Position numbers and translations under genes: made by a program. The notes under the pieces were generated by a model. That model was not told the DNA's origin. It searched no databases and saw only the letters and a program-made list of their open reading frames with translations. Below are positions 54,899 through 64,000 of a stretch of 64,000 nt of DNA, in pieces. The stretch's first letter is position 1, and every line of letters begins with the position of its first letter. Source of the stretch: Plenodomus lindquistii (Eukaryota > Ascomycota > Dothideomycetes > Pleosporales > Leptosphaeriaceae); NCBI GenBank assembly GCA_025504975.1, contig JANUWI010000004.1, positions 2,418,001 through 2,482,000 of the forward strand, written 5' to 3'.

Positions 54899-55705
54899 TC
54901 ACTCCAGCTTGTCAAGATGTGCCAACCTCGTCAAAACCACCTGTTTACTCGTCTCCTCAATCTCGCCCGCTAGAAACACTTCATCCAGTATAGCATAAAC
55001 CTGCCTCACGTCAGCCATTATCCTCTTGCAGCGCTCATCCCCATTCCCATTTCCTAGTCCCCTCCCCCATATCTTCCACTTACATCTCTCCTCTCTACCC
55101 CCTTCTATCCCAATTTTGACAATCGACATACCTTGTAGAAATTAAACACCAAATCCAGCTCACACACATTTCCAAAAAACGCATCCAGCACCTCGACAAA
55201 AAAATGAATCGCCTCGAGGTACGCCAGCTCATTGTCATTTGTATCCACGCACGCGCAGAAGAAGAGCCCTGCGTACCGTCGATATACAATCTTGGACATG
55301 TTGCGGAACTCGACGAAGTTGGACTGGTGTTTTTGGTCGCGTGGGGCGATTAGGCGGTGCACCTGTTGTTTGGATGTCAGGTCGGGAGGTGTGGAGTGGA
55401 GGTTTCGTGGTCGGGGCAATATGTTCGAGTGCGTGTATGTGTTCGGCGGTCATGTGCGGGTAGTAGGAGGGAGATTGCGTACCTCGCCTTTGAGTTTGAC
55501 TTTCTCTTCATCCTGCCTATCTGTCAGTTCTCTGTCTGTTCCCTCGTTACCCGGTATCATGCGACCTGTACTCACACTATACGGCGCATACCACTTCGCT
55601 AGCCGCGTCTTCCCCCTACAACCCCTCTTAGCATGTACTAGCGGCGCCCACTGCAATGTGAGACACTTACTGCCGGTTCTGAATCAGGATAAAAGAGAGC
55701 ACCAT
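54899..55705 (-). CDS. aps2: AP-2 complex sigma subunit
   Basis: Small adaptin of the clathrin adaptor at the plasma membrane. Five exons: 55705-55671, 55615-55576, 55512-55483, 55362-55132 and 55000-54899, giving 145 residues, the family length. The spliced protein reads MVLSFILIQNRQGKTRLAKWYAPYS, DEEKVKLKGE, VHRLIAPRDQKHQSNFVEFRNMSKIVYRRYAGLFFC and ELDLVFNFYKVYAILDEVFLAGEIEETSK. IVYRRYAGLFFC with NDNELAYLEAIHFFVEVLD is the clathrin adaptor small-chain (longin-like) signature; MVLSFILIQNRQGKTRLAKWY favours AP-2 sigma over AP-1 sigma. The 30-nt exon 3 is unusually small but needed for continuity. Confidence 0.95.
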
Positions 55706-56545
55706 TTTCACGGATGCCTCGTCTGCCAGGCTCGGCGCGTTGGGGGATGTTGCGACACTGCGGCGCTGAGCGGGAGAGAGCAGGGGGCTCGTGCGTCGAT
55801 CCCTGCGTTTCGCGTGGCGGAGGACCCGCTTTTAGCCGTGCAGCATCCTGGGCTTGCTAGAGCTGTTCAACTGCGATGGGATGTTACTGGTCCTCACAGA
55901 GTCGGCGGGATTGTGTCGATGTTCTTCTGAACATCATGGCTCTGGTAGTAGTGATGCACGCAATGGCTTAAATCACATGCAATGCTTGTATAGAAGGTGG
56001 GATGAGTGTCTGTTTGGCCCCTGGTATGCTCCGTAGATAGCAGAAGTAATTCACTCTAATTCACTGGCAACATTGATCTAATGAGGTTTCAAGCCTAAGT
56101 CATGAAAGCGTGTCTCATTTTTGGGCGTTCAAGTCATTCTGTGAGACTGGACAATTAATTTGTCATATTCCATCTTGCAAGTGTATGATCTCGGGCGCAC
56201 GAGGCGTGCCTAGTGTTAAGTGTATGTATCCTATATCCAGGACTTAGGACTTTGTGTTGTAAAATCCTCCGTCCGTGTATCCAAGTCCCTCTTGGCCAAT
56301 ATCCTGAACATAGGACTTTGTATGGTAAAATCCTAGGTCCGTATAGCCAAGTTTTCCTAGGGCATATATCACGGATATAGCCAGGGTAGGCTAATGCTAA
56401 CTCCGATGGTTGAGGATCGAAGTCATTCAGCGAGCAAGCTATAAAGCATTCGAATAGGAGCAAGATTCTATTACCAAAACTTGACATCCCTACCAGACTG
56501 TGAACATCGATACCTCATCCATCCGTCTTACAACCATTCCCAGCC
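55706..56545. other. Intergenic region, divergent promoters with a 66-bp tandem repeat
   Basis: About 840 bp between the AP-2 sigma gene (leftward) and the hydrolase gene (rightward). It contains two imperfect 66-bp units at 56233-56364. No gene seen. Confidence 0.55.
56233..56364. repeat. Two imperfect 66-bp tandem units
   Basis: Units 56233-56298 and 56299-56364. Both contain ATATCC, GGACTTTGT, GGTAAAATCCT-like and GTCCGT.TA.CCAAG segments at a constant offset of 66 bp, with roughly a fifth to a quarter of positions changed. It lies 180-310 bp upstream of the hydrolase ATG. Confidence 0.8.
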
Positions 56546-57463
56546 ATGTCCACCACCACAGAAGCAATGGAACAATTCGTCGAGTCCTACGCCCAGCTCT
56601 ACAAGAACGGGCAACGATCCCCAATCCTACGCCGACCCGATGAATACGGCATGAAATACGAGGACATATTCTTCCCCTCGCTCGACGGAACAGTTCTGCA
56701 AGGCTGGTTTATCCCCGCCCCCAACGCAAAGAAACTCATCATTGCCAACCACCCCATGACATGTAACCGTTACGGATATCCCGGTCATCTCGACGGCTAT
56801 ACTGGCTTCGGTGGCTTTGAAGTCAACTTCCTGCCCGATTACAAAGCCCTTCATGATGCTGGATACAATGTCCTCTGTTACGATCTCCGCAACCACGGCA
56901 TCAGTGCCGCGGGCTCGGGTGGCATGTGTGGCGCCCTAGGATACTACGAGGCTCGCGATGTTGTCGGCTCCGTCAAATACGCGCTTTCCCGTCCTGACAC
57001 CAAGGACAACAACATCGGCCTATTGAGCAGATGTCTTGGTGGGAACTCGACAATCCACGCCATGTCGCTTTTCCCAGACCATTTCAAAGTTATCAAAGCT
57101 ATGATACTGCTCCAGGCTGTCTCGGGACATGCCTTTGTAGAGAAAGGCGCGCTCAATTCTGGTTTTGACAAGGAAGCCACTGTCATCGCCTTTGATAAGC
57201 GCATTCACGAACTCACTGGTTTCCGGCTCAAGGAGCTCACGCCGATCCCTTTGGCGCATAATGTCACTGTGCCGACACTGTTTGCGCAGGTGCGGAAGGA
57301 TGCTTTGATCGATACTTCTGATAGCTCGGATATCTTTAATGCGCTTGGGAGCAAAGAGAAGAAGATGGTGTGGATTGAAGACACTACCCGTCGGTTTGAT
57401 GGATACAATTACTTCGCAGAACGGCCTACTGAGATGTTAGAATGGTTTCGCAAGTATGTCTGA
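56546..57463 (+). CDS. Alpha/beta hydrolase with Cys at the nucleophile position
   Basis: Single-exon, 305 residues. The fold is evident: FFPSLDGTVLQGWFIP, the oxyanion strand IIANHPMTCNRYGYPGHL, GYNVLCYDLRNHGIS, the nucleophile elbow IGLLSRCLGGNST, the acid strand VPTLFAQVRKDALIDTS and the C-terminal His region (expected near the end). The elbow has Cys163 where the usual GxSxG places Ser (SRCLGG). This makes the enzyme resemble dienelactone-hydrolase or peptidase S15-like relatives that use Cys. The His is not obvious in WIEDTTRRFDGYNYF. The family is common in ascomycetes, sometimes near polyketide genes; none are here. Substrate unknown. Confidence 0.85.
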   Translation: MSTTTEAMEQFVESYAQLYKNGQRSPILRRPDEYGMKYEDIFFPSLDGTVLQGWFIPAPNAKKLIIANHPMTCNRYGYPGHLDGYTGFGGFEVNFLPDYKALHDAGYNVLCYDLRNHGISAAGSGGMCGALGYYEARDVVGSVKYALSRPDTKDNNIGLLSRCLGGNSTIHAMSLFPDHFKVIKAMILLQAVSGHAFVEKGALNSGFDKEATVIAFDKRIHELTGFRLKELTPIPLAHNVTVPTLFAQVRKDALIDTSDSSDIFNALGSKEKKMVWIEDTTRRFDGYNYFAERPTEMLEWFRKYV

Positions 57464-60170
57464 GAGCTCGGATCCTTTGATCTTGTTGAGCAAGAATGGG
57501 ATGCACGTATACACGCTGTATAGTGTTGTCGTTCTTATTGCAAGGCCCTTGCCTCATGCATAGGACATGTTTGTTCTGCCTATATATGGTGATGTCCTTC
57601 TTTTGAACACTCTCTCGTACCCAAATCTACTTAGGGCAATTCGCCAACTCTTTAAAACCATCCTGTGGAGAGAATCGTCTGTTGCTTGAAGCTCTACTTA
57701 GTAGCTGCAGATCTCGTCACAATAACGTTCAAGCAAGGACTTCTAAGCGAAGCCTCCCGACTTGTCCGAATGAGAGTTTGACACCAGATTTTGGTGCAAG
57801 GGCACAATTTGGAAATACAGCTGCATGTTCATGTCGAATGTAGGCTTTTTGCCAAAAGACTGATCAAGGGACATGACGTGAAATGATGACGATGGAATCT
57901 CCCTTCTCCTACCAGTGGTGCCATGATAAAAGATGCTCGGATTCCGGCAGGTCATGCTGTTGAACAATGCACTGTGTTACCTGGTGTCCTTATGCAGATG
58001 GGTGCATGCAGACGTTATTTTGAGAACGGTCGAGTGACCGTCCATTGTTCGCCGGGCGTACAAAGGGAGCTGTCGCACAAGACATGAGACGTTGTATAGT
58101 CAGAGCTGTTAGCGACAGGAACAGGATGATTTTTGTTCAGAAATGTTCAGAGATGTGGTGGCATTCGAGTTTCGTGAATCATTACCGTCTGAGAAGCAGC
58201 ATCGTTACCATGGTGGTGAAAGTCGGATCGACATAGCTCATACCTCTTCAAACCACGCGAACTCAGAAGCATCCCTGTGGACCCGAGTAGCTTGAGGCGC
58301 ACGTCAGCCATGTCTTCCAAATGGTAGCCAAGCTGATTCGCTGCATTTCCAAGGGTTCTGCAGAACACTGGCAAGCTACAAGCGCAACCAAGTAATCCGA
58401 CGGGATCGATAGGGCGCAATTGGCACCACTGATCTGATTGCGGGTTACTCCAAACCCGTAGTCATGGCTCCCTAGCTCCGAAGCCGGGCGCGTGGTGATT
58501 GGCTCCGCGGGGACTGACATGTGAGAGAAACGTGCGGTAATTGCCAAATATTTGGCATGCAGATAAACATCCATGAACCCTCATGTAAGAGGATCTCTGC
58601 CAGCATTGTCAGCCGGCCGTATATGGGGTTGTGGAGAGTGGCTAATCGGGACGTCAGCCAAATAGTGTGGTGCATTCGATGTTGGGTGCCCCACGCCCAA
58701 AGGGTAGTGCCTTCAGCTCGCTGCGAGCACTTGACAGCCATATCAGACTGGGTGTACTTGTACCTGCGCTCACATGTCTTCGCGACTGCTTCCTGCCAAG
58801 TGTCGCGGGCGGGTACGGGAGGCATGTTTTCTAGCATGGGTGGCCGCATTGAGACAACGACGACGCAGCGGCTCAGACCATCTTGCTGGTCGCACGACAA
58901 ATATGGTAAATGGTGCTGTCGCGTGCCATGCCGCGGGGTCAGGGACCAGACTCCAGAGGATATTTTTGCTTCTGGAACACAACCGCGACCTTGATACTGC
59001 AATCGTTGGGGGGCCTGGTGAGGTCGTGTCGCCGACCCACCTGTCAGCAAAGCAGGGTCTCTACACCTAGTTGCTCGAGCCTGAAGCATGCTCGCAACTC
59101 AGTTCGGTCGGACGGGCCTGACTCTCATGTCGACCAAGACGGCTCGTCTTGGTGAGGGCGCAGTAGCGCCGTAGTGCAGTTGGCGACGTCAGGAAGCCAT
59201 TGGCCGAGTTTAAGATGTGCTGGTGTGAACTGGTGGTGTCGCAACAGCGGTGGCAAGCCAAGGGCCTTATCGTGGCACGACGTCTGCGACATTGCAAATT
59301 GCATAAAAGTTTGGCGCCGCGCAGGATAGCGCTGGCCCTCTCGATGCTGATGGCATCATGGGAGACTGGGAGAAGGGGAGACATCGGCGGGCGCACGGCC
59401 ACCGAGGGCCGCTTAGCGAGAGCTCCAGGGACAGCAGGCGCGCTGATTGGGCAGCAGGCGCCATCGGGGCCATCGGGGCCGCCCAAAGCAGCCTGGCCTT
59501 ATCAGCCGCCCAACGGGTTGCAATGCAATTGACAAAGTTGAACCAGCATCCCACACCGCCAAGGATCCCGCCCTGGAGGCATCATGAAACGGGCATTGCA
59601 TTCCATTTCGCGCTCGCGTCGGCCGCTCATGGGGCGTTGCTGTCGAGGCCGCTGGGCGGTTCAGTCCTCACGCGACGTGGCCGCCTGTGCTGCGCGCCCG
59701 CTGCCCGCTATCAACTCTCTGACTACTCAAGCGTCCGCGAACGGCGAGATAAGGCTCGCCGACAATGACGCAGTCACCAGCACTGCGGCAGGAGAAGAAC
59801 AAAGCTCCAGATCGAGTCTAGAGCACCGCGAACCCCACGGCGGTCGCGGCTGTAGTAGGTGTCGGTGGGTGATGGATGCGCCTCGTCTACTTTGCCTCCA
59901 GCATTGGCCCGTGGACCAGGATAGATAAGGGTAGCACAGCAAGCTCTAACCCAACCCATTGGCATAAAGCCCCCCGGTCCAACTACCGTAATCTACAGCA
60001 GGGCTTCCGATCTCACCCTGGTACCGGGCGTATATTACTGCCACTGTCCCAGCTTGAAATCACTTTCCTTCCCCTTCGTCAAGTCTCAAAGGTGCCGTCT
60101 TCGGTGTACCCCTTTTACACCACCCACCCATACGCCCCTCCCATCCACGCTCTCTAGGAAATCGGCTACT
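57464..60170. other. Long intergenic region; promoter of the ammonium transporter at its right end
   Basis: About 2.7 kb without a convincing gene. Several frames of 100-200 codons exist on both strands between 58472 and 59928, overlapping each other, with GC-rich chance composition. The last ~900 bp contain four GATAAG motifs (see separate entry), making this stretch a likely regulatory region. Uncharacterised non-coding transcripts cannot be excluded. Confidence 0.5.
59266..59929. promoter_or_regulatory. Cluster of four GATAAG motifs (AreA/NIT2-type sites)
   Basis: CTTATC at 59266-59271 and 59498-59503 (motif on the minus strand) and GATAAG at 59748-59753 and 59924-59929 lie 240-905 bp upstream of the ammonium transporter ATG. 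An additional GATAG is adjacent at 59921-59925. HGATAR is the core site of the nitrogen-catabolite GATA activator AreA/NIT2, which controls MEP genes in fungi. Motifs are seen directly; function is inferred. Confidence 0.6.
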
Positions 60171-61893
60171 ATGTCGTACTCGTGGGTGGGCCCTCCGGCC
60201 GAATTCAATGGCACCAACGAGATCACTGGTGGTGATTCTGGTGAGTACAATCTTTCGCCTACTACTCTGCACGTGCCGCCCAAAACGACGGGACAGGCCA
60301 GGCCACACGCACATTGCACAAGAAGACATGCTGACTTGAATCCCCACAGTCACTGAGAACTTGAACCAATGGTTCAACCCTGGTGACCAGGCCTTCATCA
60401 TCGTGGCCTCGGCCATGGTGTTGATCATGGTACCGGGTCTGGCCTTCCTCTACTCCGGTCTTGCTCGCAGAAAGTCCGCCCTCTCCCTCCTCTGGGCCTG
60501 CATGTTCTCTGCCTCTGTCATCACCTTCCAATGGTACTTCTGGGGATACTCGCTTGCCTTCGGTCCATCCACCAATGGCTTCATCGGCAACCTCGACAAG
60601 TTCGGTCTCAAGGGTGTTCTAGCGGCTCCCAGCCCCGGCTCTCCTTTGATCCCTGAGTTGCTGTACGCTTTCTACCAAATGCAGTTCTGCAGTGTCACTG
60701 CTGCCATTATCGTCGGCTGCGTTGCCGAGCGTGGTCGCTTGATCCCTATGATGGTCTTTATCTGGCTCTGGGCTACTATCGTCTACTGCCCCGTTGCATA
60801 CTGGGCATGGAATGCGAATGGCTGGTTCTTCGTATGGGGCGGTCTGGATTACGCTGGTGGCGGTCCCGTCGAGATCGTCTCTGGATGCACCGCCCTCGCC
60901 TACTCCATGATCCTCGGACGTCGCCAGGAGAAGATGATGCTTAACTTCCGCCCCCACAACGTCTCTCTCATCACTCTTGGAACCGTTTTCCTGTGGTTCG
61001 GATGGTTGGGCTTCAACGGTGGATCCGCTTTCGGCGCCAACCTTCGCGCAGTCATGGCTTGCTGGAACTCCAACTTGACTGCAATGTTCGCCGCCATGAC
61101 CTGGGTTCTTCTCGATTGGCGTCTGGCGCGCAAGTGGTCCATGGTTGGATGGTGTTCCGGTGTCATCTCCGGCCTCGTTGCAGCTACTCCCGCTTCCGGC
61201 TTTCTTCCCCCATGGGCCAGTGTTATCCTCGGTATCACCACTGGTATTATTGCCAACTTTGCCACCAAGAGTAAGTTTTCTTGAGATCTAGAAATCTGCT
61301 GAACAAATGCTAATAATTCCTCAGTCAAGTTTTGGATCAAGATCGATGATTCTCTCGATGTCTTCGCTGAGCACGGCGTCGCTGGAATGTGGGGTCTCTT
61401 TTTCAACGGCATCTTCGGAGCCGACTACATCATTGGTCTCGACGGCGTAAACAACGGACTCACCGCTGGTGCTATCACAGGCGAGGCCGCAGCCATCTAC
61501 AAGCAAATTGCCTACATTGCTGCTGTCACCGGCTACTCTTTCGTCGTCAGCGCGCTCCTCGCATTCGCCATCGACAAGATTCCCGGCCTTAAGCTCCGCG
61601 CATCCGAGGAGGCTGAACTGCTCGGCATGGACGACGACCAGCTCGGCGAGTTCGCATACGACTACGTTGAGGTCCGCCGTGACTACCTTGCATGGACACC
61701 CGCAAAGGGCGAGCCCGTCGATGGTGAGCACTCGGTGCCCCAGGGCGAACGCCATGGTATCCCACAACATAGCCAGATGCTCGAGGGCAAGGCACCCAGC
61801 GAAAACGACTCTGGACACGAACACACTGGCATCGCTGGCGACCGCCACGCCGTTGCCATGGGCTCGGAGCACGAGAAGGCACGGCCGTTGTAA
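60171..61893 (+). CDS. mep1: Ammonium transporter, Mep1/Mep3 type
   Basis: Plasma-membrane ammonium permease of the Amt/Mep/Rh family. Exons 60171-60240, 60350-61270 and 61325-61893 give 519 residues with about 11 membrane segments. Signatures: MVLIMVPGLAFLYSGLARRKSALS, FQWYFWGYSLAF, VAYWAWNANGWFFVWGGLDYAGGGPVEIVSG and FAEHGVAGMWGLFFNGIFG. In the pore twin-His pair, the first position is Glu198 (GGGPVEIVSG) and the second is His347. This Glu/His pair is known from yeast Mep1 and Mep3, whereas Mep2 sensors keep His/His, so I place it in the Mep1/3 group. The C-terminal cytosolic tail (~100 residues) carries the conserved ELLGMDDDQLGEFAYDYVEV helix that mediates trans-activation in the trimer, then a His-rich end. 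Confidence 0.95.
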
Positions 61894-64000
61894 AAGACGA
61901 TCGGCTCTTCCACCTGCTTCCTTGTTTTCGAATCGTTGCTTGCATGTCTGAGTAGCACTGTCTACGTCTGGAGTTTCGAGATACCACATTGCGCACACGT
62001 TCTGTTTACCTGTCATCGAGCTGCGCTGTTTTGACACATAAAGGAAATAGTACTCTTTTAGACCTTTTAACTCGCCATTTTTTCTCCTGCTTATATACTA
62101 GTATATAAGAGTACACTGCTTGAAGGTGTACATGTAATAACAGAATGGATAATTTTCAAAAATCGAAGAAAGTACCTCTTCAGTGAAGAATACTTGCATT
62201 TCCCTAACTCCACTCACCTCTGATCAAAACTCAAATAACCAATTTTAAAGCCCGCAATCCACTCACACCTTCAAGAGTCCCCTTCCCCACCAAATCCTGC
62301 CGTGTTGTCTTATCAGTTGCCCCGACGCCCTTGTCATTGGCACTGGCACTGGCACTGGTACTGCCGCACGCGCGCCAAGAGGGGCGCATGCATCTTCGAT
62401 CTCGCACTTGGCGTCGAATCGAGGCGATGGGGCTTCTTTGCTTATCTCGTTTGAGTCCTGTCGTGTCGTGCCGGGTAGACATGTAGGAGTACTATATCCT
62501 TTTGAAAAAGGGAGTTCGAATCGAATCGAATAAAATTAATGATTCATTACATACTGGAAAACATGGAACTGTATTGCGATTGAAGTGAGAAGTTCTGTGG
62601 TAGTATACTGTAGTTGTACACATTGAATTACTCTGCATGTACACATGTGATGGTTAGAATTCACTGTTTTAAAGAAGGTGGCTGTTGCGTCTCCCACGCG
62701 ATGTGAAAGGGAAAGCTGGGTATGAGTTGGGCTGTTTGTCTGCTGTATCTACGTATATTCTGTACTATGAGTATATACACCAACACACTCGCACGCGATC
62801 GATCCGTTGCCGCGGATGACAAGGGGGAATCAATGAGCGGGGTGAGGTGTGATTGGTGGATAGGCATACAGGCAGATGGACATCGTCATTCTACATGTAC
62901 ACACGCAGTACACCAACATGGCTGTGAATCCTTTATCTTTCAAACTGCAGCATGTATGTGTATATCGCGATCGAGACAAGTACAGTAGATGATGCATGCA
63001 TGCATCGCCATACTTGATCTGTAATCTCCTCTCGATTACAGACAACCTCTCATGCGTTCCGTCACCGGCGATACTCAACTCAACTTTCCTTTCTCAGTTT
63101 TATCGATCATGGCTTGGCCCATTGGCATGGAGACGAATGCAACTATTGAAACTCTACTCTGTACAGTACCAAGCATCACCCCGTCACCGAGACCGAGGCT
63201 ACGGCGTGGCGCAGTTTTCCTGGGCAGGGCGCTAAACACCACTCGACAACGCGTGTGTGTGAAGAGGGGCGTTCACGTCGCCGATTAGAAGACAGGGACA
63301 GTACGGTACGGCTTCTTATCTTTATCTTTCGACGGGTCGATATGCGCAGTGGTGTGGTATGGTGTGGTGTTCATGCGGGTTGTACAGGAATTCTAGATGC
63401 TGGGGTGTGTGTGGGGGCGGTTGTCCCACGCGTGTGGTTCGTGTGGAGATTGGATGGATGGATCGACTGCTTCACGTGGACTGTGTGTTGCGCGAGTTTA
63501 GCTTCTGGGATGGGGGGAAGTTTGGAATTTTTACTGTGATGCTGGCGTTTAGTGTTTTACTATGCGAGAGAGTGCTTCATCAGACGCGACTGAGATGATG
63601 TGTGGTATCTTTCTGCCTCGTCTTACTTCGGCTTAGCGGTGGTTGCGCGCGATAAGGTCTGCTCTCTCGTGTGCGGTACATATTTGCTTTGTCTTTCTCC
63701 TCGCATCTTCTTTGCGAGACTTTTCTGTTAGCATCTTTTGAAGCAGCTGCGCGAATGCATTGATAGTACTTTTGGAAAACTGTCACCAGATGGGAAACTT
63801 TCACTGCTCAGCGATCGATCCTGTATAGGATGAGATAGCAGTGACCAGGACACGCATATCACCATGGAGTACAGGCTGTCTCACTCAGCTTGGTTCAACC
63901 ATGAAAGCGCAACGTGACGATGTGCGCAATGAGCTCACGAACTGGCAATGGAGCCGATCAAATTTACCTCTATCCAGGTACGATGTAATCACAACCAATA
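61894..64000. other. Terminal intergenic region without a recognisable gene
   Basis: About 2.1 kb to the right edge. It contains a 20-bp perfect palindrome (62090-62109), a short GGCACT repeat near 62338-62356 and a GCAT repeat near 62991-63006. Small frames (for example minus strand 62231-62482) show no family features. A gene could begin near the edge, but nothing can be supported. Confidence 0.5.
62090..62109. repeat. Perfect 20-bp palindrome within a larger stem
   Basis: The sequence at 62090-62109 equals its own reverse complement (centre ACTAGT). In addition GTACTCTT at 62049-62056 pairs with AAGAGTAC at 62107-62114. It lies about 200 bp after the ammonium transporter stop codon, so it may form a hairpin in the 3' region of that transcript. 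Confidence 0.7.

Noticed and set aside
58472..59928. Several frames of 100-200 codons upstream of the ammonium transporter
   Set aside because: They overlap on both strands, none shows a family motif, and the region is better explained as regulatory sequence.
62231..62482. 83-codon minus-strand frame with a Ser/Ala repeat
   Set aside because: The repeat is an in-frame GGCACT microsatellite; no other feature supports a gene.

Overview
The window is nuclear DNA of a filamentous ascomycete. Genes are interrupted by 45-130 bp introns with GT..AG ends and CTAAC/CTGAC-like branch points, are transcribed singly from both strands, and include fungus-specific families (DIM-2-type DNA methyltransferase, Con-6, Zn2Cys6 regulator, MEP permease, DUF3431, Fungal_N/NLR-like domain). 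Gene content and intron style fit a Dothideomycete, probably Pleosporales; that placement is inference.

Layout. 1-608: 5' part of an SR/RRM RNA-binding protein running off the left edge. 2628-5713: two tandem paralogous coiled-coil genes of an unrecognised family. 6033-10758: UDP-glucose:glycoprotein glucosyltransferase (ER folding sensor). 11604-13332: 14-TM-type MFS exporter. 13860-15152: DUF3431 type II membrane protein. 16173-20019: DIM-2-like cytosine methyltransferase with BAH domain. 20343-21631: dihydroorotase. 22204-22526: Con-6-like protein. 22949-23269: thioredoxin with an atypical WCEKC site. 23761-24927: third member of the coiled-coil family, followed by an in-frame 351-bp tandem copy of its 3' end. 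26716-28050: Fungal_N-type protein. 29101-30111: RBM42-like RRM protein. 31545-33582: 6-phosphogluconate dehydrogenase (nine exons). 34299-35166: LSM12-like protein. 35775-37334: inositol-monophosphatase-type enzyme.

38-49 kb looks accessory. It holds a 2EXR/F-box-like protein, an NAD-dependent ketoreductase pseudogene with three lesions, a Zn2Cys6 regulator, an APH/AIM9-like kinase gene whose only defect is one in-frame stop, and a small unknown gene. 50.3-57.5 kb returns to core genes: ribosomal protein uL15 (RPL28), COPII coat Sec24, AP-2 sigma adaptin and an alpha/beta hydrolase with a Cys at the nucleophile position. 60.2-61.9 kb encodes an ammonium transporter of the Mep1/Mep3 type, preceded by four GATAAG motifs. 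The last 2.1 kb and the 57.5-60.1 kb stretch show no gene.

There are no operons. Functional links are loose: secretory-pathway functions (UGGT, Sec24, AP-2 sigma) and RNA-binding functions (SR protein, RBM42-like, LSM12-like) recur. I see no obvious new multi-gene system. The least explained elements are the dispersed coiled-coil/'GDI-WYPVLR' family with duplicated promoters and a duplicated C-terminal module, and the recent gene decay at 40-48 kb. All exon borders were read by eye from splice motifs, frame and family conservation.
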